Shown here: piece after piece, positions 31,899-40,673 of the stretch
Layout: the number at the start of each line of letters is the position of its first letter
Numbering within the stretch: position 1 is the first letter of the stretch
Source of the DNA: WTGJ01 sp965237765
GTDB lineage: Bacteria > Chloroflexota > Anaerolineae > Aggregatilineales > Phototrophicaceae
Length of the DNA stretch: 64,000 bases
Direction of reading: 5' to 3'
Assembly: GCA_965237765.1 (NCBI GenBank)
Contig: OZ250157.1
Coordinates: 1,054,001 to 1,118,000 of the forward strand
Program-made: the position numbers and the translations under genes
The notes under the pieces: model-generated
The model's database searches: none
The model's input: the letters and a program-made list of their open reading frames with translations, nothing else
Told to the model about the DNA's origin: nothing

Positions 31899-33425
31899 AT
31901 GGAAACCACCCAGCCCCGACGGGAAGAGATTCGAGAACTATTCGCTCAGGGCGACCTGGTGCCAGTGTATCGGCGTTTGCTGGTGGATCTGGAGACGCCG
32001 GTCTCAATTTATTTGAAATTGCGGCAGCGTTTCCCGCGCGCCTTCATGCTGGAAAGCGTGGAGGGGGCCGAGCGCGTCGGGCGATATTCGTTTATTGGCG
32101 TCGAACCGCAACTGCTGATCAGCCTGCGCGGGCGCGAGGTGACGCTGGAGCGGCCGGGCCAACGCGAGACGCGCGCGCTGCGCGATGGCGAAGACCCGCT
32201 GCATGTCATCCAGGCGGAACTAGCTCATTACCGGCCGGTGACCATGCCCGGGTTGCCGCGGCTGGTCGGCGGTGCGGTCGGTTATCTGGGCTACGAATGC
32301 GTGAGATTCTTCGAGCGCCTGCCGGAAACGACGACGGCGGAAATGGACGTGCCCGATGCCGCTTTCATGGTGCCGGCGGCGCTGGCCATCTTCGACCACG
32401 TGCGGCACGAGCTGCTCATCCTGGCCAACGCGCGCCTCGCTGAGAAAAATGGCGACGCTGACGCGGCCTATGATGCCGCCCGCGCGCGCGTCGATGAGGT
32501 GGAAGCGATCATCCGCGCGCCGCTGCCGTCGCTGGCCGCCGGGATGGCCCTTCATTCCGCGCCGCTGAACGAGCCGCTGCAATCCAACATGACGCCCGCG
32601 CGTTATGAGGGGATGGTGCGGCGCGCGCGCGAATACATCCGCGAGGGGGATATCTTTCAGGTCGTGCTCTCGCAACGTTTCAGCACGCGCACCTCCGCGG
32701 CGCCGATGATGCTCTACCGCGCCCTGCGCGCCCTCAACCCCTCACCCTATATGTTCCTGCTGGATTTTGGTGACGATCTGCGCCTGATTGGCGCCTCGCC
32801 GGAGATGATGGTGCGCCTGGAGGATGGCGTCGCTTCTGTTCGCCCCATCGCCGGGACGCGCCACCGCGGCCGTGATGCCACGGAGGATGATGCGCTGGCC
32901 GCCGAGCTGCTCGCCGATGAAAAAGAGCGCGCGGAGCACGTCATGCTGGTGGATTTGGGGCGGAATGACCTCGGCCGAGTCTGCGAATATGGCAGCGTGG
33001 AGGTCGTCGAGCAGATGGAGGTCGAGCGCTATTCGCACGTCATGCACATCGTCAGCCATGTCGAAGGGCGGATTCGCCCCGAGTTGGACGCCTTCGATTT
33101 GCTGCGCGCGACCTTCCCGGCGGGGACGCTATCGGGCGCGCCGAAGGTGCGGGCGATGGAGATCATCGAGGAGCTGGAAGGCACACAGCGGGGGCCTTAC
33201 GGCGGCGCGGTGGGCTATTTCAGTTACGATGGATCGATGGATATGTGCATCACCATCCGCACGCTACTGATGCAGGGCGCGCGCTGCACGGTGCAGGCTG
33301 GCGCGGGCATCGTGGCTGATAGCGTGCCGGCCACCGAGCACCAGGAATGCGTGAACAAGGCACAGGCGTTGGCCGCCGCGATTCGCTTCGCTGAAAGCGG
33401 ACTGATTTTTGGAGGAGAATCATGA
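31899..33425 (+). CDS. trpE: Anthranilate synthase component I
   Basis: About 508 residues from ATG 31899, preceded by GGGGGAAG; an earlier ATG (31869) lies in the T-box leader. The N-terminal domain has the inhibitor-binding LLESVEGAERVGRYSF region. The chorismate-binding domain carries FQVVLSQRF, ASPEMMVRLEDG, RPIAGTRHRGRD, EERAEHVMLVDLGRNDLGR-like sequence and TFPAGTLSGAPKVRAM. It makes anthranilate from chorismate with ammonia from TrpG. It overlaps trpG by ATGA and is controlled by the upstream Trp T-box. Confidence 0.95.
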   Translation: METTQPRREEIRELFAQGDLVPVYRRLLVDLETPVSIYLKLRQRFPRAFMLESVEGAERVGRYSFIGVEPQLLISLRGREVTLERPGQRETRALRDGEDPLHVIQAELAHYRPVTMPGLPRLVGGAVGYLGYECVRFFERLPETTTAEMDVPDAAFMVPAALAIFDHVRHELLILANARLAEKNGDADAAYDAARARVDEVEAIIRAPLPSLAAGMALHSAPLNEPLQSNMTPARYEGMVRRAREYIREGDIFQVVLSQRFSTRTSAAPMMLYRALRALNPSPYMFLLDFGDDLRLIGASPEMMVRLEDGVASVRPIAGTRHRGRDATEDDALAAELLADEKERAEHVMLVDLGRNDLGRVCEYGSVEVVEQMEVERYSHVMHIVSHVEGRIRPELDAFDLLRATFPAGTLSGAPKVRAMEIIEELEGTQRGPYGGAVGYFSYDGSMDMCITIRTLLMQGARCTVQAGAGIVADSVPATEHQECVNKAQALAAAIRFAESGLIFGGES

Positions 33426-33997
33426 TCATCGTCATCGATAATTACGATAGTTTCACCTACAACCTCGTCCAGATGCTGGGGCGGTTGGGGGCAGATTTAA
33501 CGGTGCGGCGGAACGATCAGATCACGCTGGCGGCGCTGGAAGAGATGCGGCCGGCGGCGCTGGTGATTTCGCCCGGGCCTGGCTATCCGCGCGATGCGGG
33601 GGTTTCCTTGGATATTTTGCGGCGTTTTCCGGAAATCCCAACGCTGGGCGTTTGCCTGGGCAACCAGTGTATTGGCGAGGCTTTCGGCGGGCGGATCGTG
33701 CACGCCAGGCAGCTGATGCACGGCAAGACCTCGCGAATATCGCATGAAGGGCATCCGCTTTTCGCCGGCTTACCGTCGCCTTTCGTGGCCACGCGCTACC
33801 ACAGCCTGATGGTGGAGGAAGCGAGCCTGCCGCCGGAGCTGAGCATCATCGCCCGCAGCGAAGATGGCACCATCATGGGGTTGGCGCACCGCGAGCGGCC
33901 GATCGTCGGCACGCAATTCCACCCCGAAAGCTTCTTGACGGAAACGGGGCCGCGGTTGCTGCAGAATTTTTTGGATGGGGCGGCGGAGGTACAGTAA
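33422..33997 (+). CDS. trpG: Anthranilate synthase component II (glutamine amidotransferase)
   Basis: A 191-residue class I glutamine amidotransferase. The nucleophile Cys is in LGVCLGNQCIGEAFGG, and the His-Glu pair in GTQFHPESFLT; the N-terminus IVIDNYDSFTYNLVQ is typical of TrpG/PabA. It supplies ammonia to TrpE. It could also serve p-aminobenzoate synthesis, as this family often does. The start overlaps trpE by 4 bases. The other trp genes are not in this window. Confidence 0.94.
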   Translation: MIIVIDNYDSFTYNLVQMLGRLGADLTVRRNDQITLAALEEMRPAALVISPGPGYPRDAGVSLDILRRFPEIPTLGVCLGNQCIGEAFGGRIVHARQLMHGKTSRISHEGHPLFAGLPSPFVATRYHSLMVEEASLPPELSIIARSEDGTIMGLAHRERPIVGTQFHPESFLTETGPRLLQNFLDGAAEVQ

Positions 33998-34081
33998 AGG
34001 GCCACGAGCAGCCCTGACTTGAATATCGTTGACTTTTTATGTAAATTAAGGCATCTTATCAACAGACAGGAGGGTTGGGGG

Positions 34082-35260
34082 ATGATTGGTAAACGGATCC
34101 GTCTGGCTCGGCAACTGACCGGGTTGACGCAGGAAGGGGTTGCCTCAGCCTTGAATCAGGCTGGGATTTCAGCGACGAAAGCGGCGATTTCCAACTATGA
34201 GAATGGGAAAAGAGAGCCGAGCGCGCGGGTGTTGCTGGAGTTATCGAGTCTGTTCGGGGTGCGTACGGAGTATTTCTTCAGCACGCCAAGCGCGAATATT
34301 GAATGGTTGTCTTACCGGAAGCACAGCATTCTACCAACCAGAGAACAAGAGGCGATCGAAGGCCACGCACTAGATGTTGCGGCACTTTACCTTGAGCTTC
34401 GTAGCATGCTGTATCCCGATGAGCGGGCCGCTTTCCCGCAACCGCGCGCCGTCTCCGACATGGAAGGCGCGGAAGCGGCAGCGCAGGAGCTGCGTTGCGC
34501 ATGGAAATTGCACCCACGTCACCCTATTGAAAACCTGACTTTTACGGCTGAATCAAATGGCGTAATTGTGATTGACTGGAACAAAAAAACGGGGCGATTT
34601 GATGGTTTGTCGGGTTGGTTGAACAATACAGTGCCGATCACGGTGGTGAATACCGATCGTCAAGTAGATCGTAAGCGTTTTAGTTTGGCGCACGAGCTGG
34701 GTCATTTGCTGATGCGTACCAGCGATGACCTTTCCGAAAAGCTTGCACATCGTTTTGCCGCCGCTTTACTTGTGCCAGCAGAAGTAGCTCAATACGAATT
34801 GGGAAGAAAACGTCAGAGAATCTCACTCCAGGAACTGGGCACACTCAAACGGCGTTATGGCCTGAGCATTCAGGGCTGGATATTTCGAGCCAAGGACCTG
34901 GGCATCATTTCCAAGGCCTATGCAGACACACTCTGGCCGCAGATCAGTATGCTAGGCTGGAAAAAAGCAGAGCCCACCGAATACGCATATGTCGTTGCCG
35001 AGGAACCGAACCTGCTCGAGCAAATGATTCAACATGGCTTGCAAGAGCAGTTGGTCTCACTGGATCAAATCCGACAAGTGTTTCCCCACTATGGAGTAAA
35101 AACTGAACCTCCAACTTCCCCCCGTGACGAACTTCTCAGCGCCAAGGAATTATTGACGCTGCCTTTAGAGGAACGCGAGCACTGGATAGAACGGTCATTA
35201 GAACAGGTTGATGTAAACAATTACGAGATTATCGATACTATCGACGAGGATATGCTGTAA
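34082..35260 (+). CDS. XRE helix-turn-helix / ImmA-IrrE metallopeptidase protein
   Basis: About 392 residues from ATG 34082, preceded by AGGAGG. The N-terminal XRE domain (residues 1-65) reads IRLARQLTGLTQEGVASALN and AAISNYENGKREPSARVLLE. The central ImmA/IrrE zinc peptidase domain has the HExxH motif in RFSLAHELGHLLM (His204-His208). The C-terminal ~150 residues are helical. Such proteins often cleave repressors or serve as regulated antitoxins. The gene runs directly into a MazF-type toxin gene with no gap, so it is probably the regulator or antitoxin of that toxin. The base composition is more A+T-rich than the flanking trp and aro genes. Confidence 0.88.
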   Translation: MIGKRIRLARQLTGLTQEGVASALNQAGISATKAAISNYENGKREPSARVLLELSSLFGVRTEYFFSTPSANIEWLSYRKHSILPTREQEAIEGHALDVAALYLELRSMLYPDERAAFPQPRAVSDMEGAEAAAQELRCAWKLHPRHPIENLTFTAESNGVIVIDWNKKTGRFDGLSGWLNNTVPITVVNTDRQVDRKRFSLAHELGHLLMRTSDDLSEKLAHRFAAALLVPAEVAQYELGRKRQRISLQELGTLKRRYGLSIQGWIFRAKDLGIISKAYADTLWPQISMLGWKKAEPTEYAYVVAEEPNLLEQMIQHGLQEQLVSLDQIRQVFPHYGVKTEPPTSPRDELLSAKELLTLPLEEREHWIERSLEQVDVNNYEIIDTIDEDML

Positions 35261-35644
35261 ATGACCAATATTAGGCCACCAAATCCACGACGGGGCGAAG
35301 TTTGGTGTGTTCGTTTTTTCCCACAAATCGGGGCTGAAATAAAGAAGGAACGCCCTGCGGTAGTTATCAGTGTGGACAGTTTTGGCAGAAGGCTGCCTTT
35401 AAGAGTGGTCGTTCCGTTCACTAAGGGAAACCCAGGGTTCAAGAATAATATCTTGATGGTGAAGATCATTGCGGATATAAATAATGGTCTTTCTAATGAT
35501 AGCTGGGCAGACACATTCCAAATCAAGAATTTATCTATCAAGCGCTTTATCCGCAAACTTGGCGTACTGAACAGTGAACAAATGGATGATATCGTTGACT
35601 CGATTGCTTTATGTATCGGTTATCAATCTACCTTAAAGTCTTGA
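35261..35644 (+). CDS. MazF/PemK-type endoribonuclease toxin
   Basis: A 127-residue toxin with the family core RRGEVWCVRFFPQIGAEIKK, ERPAVVISVDS and VVVPFTKG. MazF toxins cut mRNA at short specific sequences. It begins at the first base after the stop of the XRE-ImmA/IrrE gene, and the two form an operon. The usual small MazE or PemI antitoxin is absent, so the larger peptidase protein likely takes that role. The sequence is A+T-rich. The pair splits trpEG from the aro genes and is probably an insertion. Confidence 0.88.
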   Translation: MTNIRPPNPRRGEVWCVRFFPQIGAEIKKERPAVVISVDSFGRRLPLRVVVPFTKGNPGFKNNILMVKIIADINNGLSNDSWADTFQIKNLSIKRFIRKLGVLNSEQMDDIVDSIALCIGYQSTLKS

Positions 35645-35737
35645 CATTGGTGAATTGGGTGCGGTAGTATTAAGATATGAATGACAGTTGGTCATACTAC
35701 TATTTTAGCAGCGCCATAGGAGCGATGGGGCGAGCCC

Positions 35738-35826
35738 ACGTCGCGCACAGGTCGCTGTGCTGACGACGTAGCCAGGATATAAGTTTCCGGCGCAGGGAGT
35801 TCCCCAAACTCCTTGCGCTTTTTTGT
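35738..35826 (+). terminator. Leader hairpins and intrinsic terminator upstream of aroH (possible attenuator)
   Basis: A nested hairpin at 35738-35769 (ACGTCG...CGACGT enclosing GCACAG-GTCG-CTGTGC) is followed by a terminator at 35790-35826: stem GCGCAGGGAGTT/AACTCCTTGCGC and a run of six T. The terminator ends about 18 bp before the aroH start. It may end the mazF transcript, but its place right before the aro operon suggests regulated read-through. Confidence 0.75.
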
Positions 35827-35843
35827 TGGCAAATGGGGGTGCG

Positions 35844-36272
35844 ATGGAAGCCGAACAAGGTGTTCGGGGCGAACGAGAGGTTCGGGAGGCTTTACGGAGC
35901 GTCCGCGGCGTCCGCGGCGCCATCCAGATCGCCTGTGATGACGAGGCGGCCATTCTCGCCGGAGCGGAGGAATTGCTGCGCGCGCTGATCGCCGCCAACG
36001 GCATCCGCGAGGATGACGTCGCCAGCGTGTTTTTAAGCACGACGGCGGATTTGACGGCGGCCTATCCGGCGGGTGCGGCGCGGCGCATGGGTTGGCGGCG
36101 GGTGGCGCTCTTCGGCGCGCAGGAGCAAGCGGTGCGGGGCGCGCTACCGCGCGTGATTCGGGTGCTGATCCACTGGCAGACGGCGCGCGCCCTCGCGGAA
36201 ATCCAGCACGTTTACCTAGGGGAAGCGGCCGCCCTACGGCCGGACCTGGCAATGAAGGAGGAAGAATCATGA
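35844..36272 (+). CDS. aroH: Chorismate mutase, AroH class
   Basis: About 142 residues from ATG 35844. Matches to the trimeric AroH fold are VRGVRGAIQIACDDEAAIL, DVASVFLSTTADLTAAYPA and PRVIRVLIHWQT. The extreme N-terminus (MEAEQGVRGERE) and the tail are slightly longer than usual. It converts chorismate to prephenate for phenylalanine and tyrosine synthesis, feeding the pheA product. It is the first gene of the aro operon and overlaps aroF by ATGA. Confidence 0.9.
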   Translation: MEAEQGVRGEREVREALRSVRGVRGAIQIACDDEAAILAGAEELLRALIAANGIREDDVASVFLSTTADLTAAYPAGAARRMGWRRVALFGAQEQAVRGALPRVIRVLIHWQTARALAEIQHVYLGEAAALRPDLAMKEEES

Positions 36273-37285
36273 TTGTCGTGATGGAAAAGAATTGCAGCGC
36301 AGAGGCAATTTACAATTTGATGGCGCGCATCAAGGAGGATGGTTACGAAGTGCACCTCTCCGAGGGTGAGGAGCGCACCATCCTCGGCGTCGTCGGCCAT
36401 AGCCCCACGCCCTTGCGCGAGGAGAATTACAGCGCCATGCCGGAGGTAGAGAAGGTGCTGCGCGTTTCGGCGCCTTACAAGCTCGCCAGCCTCGATTTCC
36501 ACCCCAACGATACGCTCGTGCCGCTGAACGGTAACCTAATGGGTGGCGAGAAGGTGCTCGTCGTCGCCGGCCCCTGCTCGGTGGAGAGCCGCGAGCAAAT
36601 CATAGAGACTGCGCATGCCGTCAAGGAAGCGGGAGCGACGGCCCTGCGCGGCGGCGCCTACAAACCGCGCACCTCACCCTATAGCTTCCAGGGGCATGGC
36701 GAAAACGGTTTGAAGTGGCTGGCCGAAGCGCGCGAGCAAACCGGCTTGCCTATCGTCACGGAAGTGATGTCGCCGGAGCTGGTGCCGATCGTCGCCGAAT
36801 ACGCCGATGTCCTGCAGGTGGGCGCGCGCAATATGCAAAACTTCCCGCTGCTCAACGCGTGCGGCGCGAGCCAACAGACCGTGCTGCTCAAGCGCGGCAT
36901 GAGCAGCAAGCTGGAAGACCTGCTGATGGCGGCAGAATACATCCTTTCGCACGGCAACGGCCGCGTGATTCTCTGCGAGCGGGGCATCCGCACCTTCGAA
37001 ACGATGACGCGCAACACCTTCGATTTGGGCGCCATCCCGGCGTTGCAACAGCTGACGCATTTGCCTGTCGTCGCCGACCCGAGCCACGCAGTCGGCAAAT
37101 GGGAATATGTGGAGGCGGTGGCGCGCGGCGCGGTGGCCGCCGGGGCGGATGGCCTGCTGCTGGAAGTGCACCTGCAACCGGATAAAGCCCTCTCCGATGG
37201 CCGCCAGAGCCTGACGCCGAAGCGCTTCCGCACGTTGATGGAGAACGTGCGACAGGTGGCCGCAGCGGTCGGGCGCAAGGCCTGA
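36269..37285 (+). CDS. aroF: 3-deoxy-7-phosphoheptulonate (DAHP) synthase
   Basis: A 338-residue type I-beta DAHP synthase from ATG 36269; the frame opens further upstream inside aroH. It has an N-terminal ferredoxin-like regulatory domain (VVMEKNCSAEAIYNLMARIK), then the barrel with VVAGPCSVESREQI, GATALRGGAYKPRTSPYSFQ, QVGARNMQNFPLL, VLLKRGM and VVADPSHAVGK. It joins phosphoenolpyruvate and erythrose-4-phosphate in the first shikimate step. The start overlaps the aroH stop (ATGA). Confidence 0.94.
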   Translation: MIVVMEKNCSAEAIYNLMARIKEDGYEVHLSEGEERTILGVVGHSPTPLREENYSAMPEVEKVLRVSAPYKLASLDFHPNDTLVPLNGNLMGGEKVLVVAGPCSVESREQIIETAHAVKEAGATALRGGAYKPRTSPYSFQGHGENGLKWLAEAREQTGLPIVTEVMSPELVPIVAEYADVLQVGARNMQNFPLLNACGASQQTVLLKRGMSSKLEDLLMAAEYILSHGNGRVILCERGIRTFETMTRNTFDLGAIPALQQLTHLPVVADPSHAVGKWEYVEAVARGAVAAGADGLLLEVHLQPDKALSDGRQSLTPKRFRTLMENVRQVAAAVGRKA

Positions 37286-37318
37286 TTGCGGAGGCGAGCA
37301 GGGGGAGGGGGCACCGTC

Positions 37319-38644
37319 ATGAGCGATACCCGGGCCGACAGCAGGGGCGTATGGCACGTTCAAAGCAGCGGCACGGCCCTGCGTGGGCGGGCGTCGGTGC
37401 CGGGCGATAAGTCGATCTCGCACCGGGCGCTGTTGCTCGGCATGTTGGCGGCGGGGGAATCACGCATTCGCGGCTGGTTGGCGGCGGGCGATACGGAAGC
37501 GACGATGGGCGCCTGCCGCGCGCTGGGGGTGGCGATCGAGCATGCCGATGGCGAGATCCGCCTACGCGGCGGCGAATTGCGAGCGCCGAAAGAAGCATTA
37601 AACCTGCGCCATGCGGGCACGGGCTTCCGCTTGCTGGCGGGCATCCTGGCCGGGCAGCGCTTCGCCAGCAGGCTCGATGGCAGCACACAACTGCGCCGCC
37701 GGCCGATGCGGCGCATCATCGCGCCCCTGCAATCGATGAGCGCCAATATCAACGCGCCAGGCGATATCGCGCCGCTGTGCATCCAGCCCGCGCGCCTGCA
37801 TGGCATCCATTACCGCCTGCCGATCGCCAGCGCGCAGGTGAAATCGGCCATCCTGCTGGCCGGGCTCTTCGCCCATGGCGCCACGGCCATCGAGGAGACA
37901 CAAGCCACGCGCGACCACAGCGAGCGCATGCTGCGGACGATGGGCGCGGATCTGGCGTGCGAGGGCGGCACGGTGGTGCTGCAACCTGGGCGGGAGCTGC
38001 GACCGCTCGATCTGCGCGTGCCGGGCGATTTCTCGTCGGCCGCTTTTCCGCTCGTCGCGGCCGTCCTGCTGCCCGGCAGCGATATCACGCTGACCGGCGT
38101 CAACCTCAACCCGACGCGCACTGGCTTGCTGGAGGCGCTGCAGGGGATGGGCGCGGAAATCACCGTGAAGGTGACGGGCGAAGAGGCGGGCGAACCGGTG
38201 GGCGAATTGCGCGCGCGCGCGGCGCCGCTGCGGGGCGTGGAGCTGGGCGGGGCGCTCATTCCGCGCATGATCGATGAAATCCCGCTGCTGATGGTGGCCG
38301 CCACGCAGGCAGAGGGCGAAACGCGGCTGCGGGAGGCGGCGGAATTGCGCGTCAAGGAAAGCGACCGTCTGGCAGTGATGGCCGCGGCGCTGCGGCAGAT
38401 GGGCGCGAAGTTGGAGGAACGGGCGGATGGCTTCGTCATGCGCGGGCCGCAAAGGCTGCGCGGCGCGCGCCTGGATAGCCACGACGACCATCGGATCGCC
38501 ATGAGCCTGGCCACGGCCGGTTTGCTCTCGGAAGGCGCTACACTCATCGACGGTGCCGATTGCGCGCGCGATAGCTTTCCGGGTTTCGCGGCGACGATGG
38601 CCGGGCTGGGCGCGGCGCTGCGAGAAGAAGGGGCGACAACATGA
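37319..38644 (+). CDS. aroA: 3-phosphoshikimate 1-carboxyvinyltransferase (EPSP synthase)
   Basis: About 441 residues from ATG 37319, preceded by a GGGGGAGGGGG stretch. The motifs of EPSP synthase are present: VPGDKSISHRALLLGMLAAG, HAGTGFRLLAGILAGQ, DGSTQLRRRPM, PIASAQVKSAILLAGL, VPGDFSSAAFPL and the C-terminal DSHDDHRIAMSLA. It transfers enolpyruvate from PEP to shikimate-3-phosphate. LNLRHAGTGFR has Ala-Gly-Thr-Gly where many class I enzymes have NAGTA. The stop overlaps aroE by ATGA. Confidence 0.95.
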   Translation: MSDTRADSRGVWHVQSSGTALRGRASVPGDKSISHRALLLGMLAAGESRIRGWLAAGDTEATMGACRALGVAIEHADGEIRLRGGELRAPKEALNLRHAGTGFRLLAGILAGQRFASRLDGSTQLRRRPMRRIIAPLQSMSANINAPGDIAPLCIQPARLHGIHYRLPIASAQVKSAILLAGLFAHGATAIEETQATRDHSERMLRTMGADLACEGGTVVLQPGRELRPLDLRVPGDFSSAAFPLVAAVLLPGSDITLTGVNLNPTRTGLLEALQGMGAEITVKVTGEEAGEPVGELRARAAPLRGVELGGALIPRMIDEIPLLMVAATQAEGETRLREAAELRVKESDRLAVMAAALRQMGAKLEERADGFVMRGPQRLRGARLDSHDDHRIAMSLATAGLLSEGATLIDGADCARDSFPGFAATMAGLGAALREEGATT

Positions 38645-39480
38645 ATCGCGTCGGGATCATCGGCTGGCCGCTGGGGCACTCGCTCAGCCCGGCCATGCAT
38701 AACGCCGCCTTCCGCGCCCTCGGCATGGACAATTGGCAATATGACCTTTTGCCGATTCCGCCCGACCAGCTGCGGAGCCATATCCGCACGTTGCGGGATG
38801 AGGGCGGCTACCTCGGTCTCAACGTAACCATACCGCTGAAGGAAGCCGTCTTGCCCTTCGTGGAGCCAAACGCGGCGGCGGCAGCGGTGGGCGCGGTGAA
38901 TACCATTGATTTTCGGGTGAATCGCGGTAGCAACACGGATGTCGGTGGGTTGTTGGCGGATCTGGCGGCGCATGAGGTGGCGTTGCGCGGGCAGCGGGCG
39001 CTGGTTTTAGGAGCGGGCGGCGCGGCGCGGGCGGCGGTATATGCGCTGGCGGAGGCGGGCACGCGACTGGCGATCCACAATCGTACTCCCGCGCGCGCCG
39101 AGCGATTGATCGCCGATCTGGGCGTGGAAGCGGAGCGGCTCGATAAGCAGGAGCTGGCGGCATGGCGGCCGCAATTGTTGCTGAATTGCACCTCGGTGGG
39201 TATGGAACACGCCGATGACGAAAGGGCGGCGCAGGCGAGCCCCTGGCCAGCGGAAATACCCTTGCCAGCGGGCGTGACGGTCTATGATATGGTCTATCGC
39301 CCGGCGCGCACGGTCTTGATGCAGCAGGTGGAAGCAGCGGGCGGACGAGCGATCGGCGGACTGGGTATGCTGATTCATCAAGGCGCGCTGGCCTTCGAGA
39401 TCTGGACGGGGCAAGAAGCGCCAGTGGACGTGATGCGCGCGGCGGCGGAACGCGAATTGTGGGGCGGGGAACCATCATGA
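38641..39480 (+). CDS. aroE: Shikimate dehydrogenase
   Basis: A 279-residue NADPH-dependent enzyme. The N-terminal catalytic domain has IIGWPLGHSLSPAMHNAAF and GLNVTIPLKEAVLPFVE with the conserved Lys. The C-terminal Rossmann domain has VLGAGGAARAAVYALAEAG and NRTPARAERL, and it ends with MLIHQGALAFEIWTG. It reduces 3-dehydroshikimate to shikimate. It overlaps both aroA and aroC by ATGA. Confidence 0.95.
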   Translation: MNRVGIIGWPLGHSLSPAMHNAAFRALGMDNWQYDLLPIPPDQLRSHIRTLRDEGGYLGLNVTIPLKEAVLPFVEPNAAAAAVGAVNTIDFRVNRGSNTDVGGLLADLAAHEVALRGQRALVLGAGGAARAAVYALAEAGTRLAIHNRTPARAERLIADLGVEAERLDKQELAAWRPQLLLNCTSVGMEHADDERAAQASPWPAEIPLPAGVTVYDMVYRPARTVLMQQVEAAGGRAIGGLGMLIHQGALAFEIWTGQEAPVDVMRAAAERELWGGEPS

Positions 39481-40673
39481 TCCGCCTCCTCACTGCGGGT
39501 GAAAGCCACGGCCCGCAGGTTTCGGCCATCCTGGAGGGGATGCCGGCCGGCATCCCGCTGCCGAACGCGCTGATCGATGAGCAGCTGGCGCGCCGCCAGC
39601 GCGGCTACGGATCTGGCGGGCGGATGCAGATCGAGCGCGACCGCGTGCGCATCAGCGGCGGCGTGATGGCCGGGCAAAGCACCGGCGCGCCGATTGCCCT
39701 GCACGTCAGCAATCGCGATTTTGCCAACTGGCGGGAGCGCGATATTGAGCCGATGAGCGTGCCGCGCCCCGGTCATGCGGACCTCACCGCCGCGCTGAAA
39801 TATGGCTACCGCGAATTGCGCCTGGGGCTAGAGCGGGCCAGCGCGCGTGAGACGACCATGCGCGTCGCCGCCGGGGCCATCTGCCGCGCCTACCTGGCTG
39901 AATTCGACATTCGCATTGGCGGTTATGTCTGTCAACTGGGCGCGGTGGGCGTCGATCTGCCGCCGCTCAATGATGAGGGCGCCTACGAAGCGCGCTTTCA
40001 GGCCGCTGAAGCGAGCGATGTGCGCTGCCCAGATGCCGAGGCCGCGGTGGCGATGCACGAGGCCATCCGCCAGGTAAAGATCGACCAGGATACGCTCGGT
40101 GGGATTTTCGAAGTCGTCGCGCTCGGGGCGCCGCCGGGGCTCGGTTCGCACGCGCATTACGACCGGCGGTTGGATGCGCGGATCGTGGCGGCGATGGTCA
40201 GCATCCACGCGATGAAGGGCGCGGAGATTGGCCCCGCATTTGAGAACGCCAGGCGGCGCGGGACGGCGGTGCACGACGCGATAACCCGCGACGAGGCGGG
40301 GAATTTGACGCGCCGCGGCAACCGCGCCGGCGGCATTGAGGGTGGCATATCGACCGGGCAGCCCATCGTCACGCGCGTGGCCATGAAGCCCATCGCCACC
40401 GTCTTGCAGGGATTCGATTCGGTCAACTTGGCGACGGGCGAAGCGGCGCCAACCGCCTATGAGCGGAGCGATTTTTGCGCCCTGCCGCGCGCGGTGCCGG
40501 TCGGGGAGGCGATGCTGGCCCTCGTGCTCGCGCAGGAGCTGGCGGCGAAGCTGGGCGGCGATAGCCTGGTGGAGCAGCGGCCGCGTTTCGCCGCCCTGCG
40601 GCGGGCGCACCTGGATGATTTGCCGATGGATGACAGGCGCTGGCGCTTCGGCTACGATGATGATAATGGATGA
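39477..40673 (+). CDS. aroC: Chorismate synthase
   Basis: About 398 residues from ATG 39477. Signatures are LLTAGESHGPQVSAILEGMP, RRQRGYGSGGRMQIE, RPGHADLTAALKYGY, ERASARETTMRVAAGAI and the C-terminal RSDFCALPRAVPVGEAMLAL. It uses reduced FMN to form chorismate from EPSP. The start overlaps aroE by ATGA, and its last codons overlap the first ATG codons of aroK. Confidence 0.95.
   Translation: MIRLLTAGESHGPQVSAILEGMPAGIPLPNALIDEQLARRQRGYGSGGRMQIERDRVRISGGVMAGQSTGAPIALHVSNRDFANWRERDIEPMSVPRPGHADLTAALKYGYRELRLGLERASARETTMRVAAGAICRAYLAEFDIRIGGYVCQLGAVGVDLPPLNDEGAYEARFQAAEASDVRCPDAEAAVAMHEAIRQVKIDQDTLGGIFEVVALGAPPGLGSHAHYDRRLDARIVAAMVSIHAMKGAEIGPAFENARRRGTAVHDAITRDEAGNLTRRGNRAGGIEGGISTGQPIVTRVAMKPIATVLQGFDSVNLATGEAAPTAYERSDFCALPRAVPVGEAMLALVLAQELAAKLGGDSLVEQRPRFAALRRAHLDDLPMDDRRWRFGYDDDNG

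Noticed and set aside
36092..36268. Upstream extension of the DAHP synthase frame
   Set aside because: It overlaps aroH and encodes residues not seen in the family; ATG 36269 has ATGA coupling.
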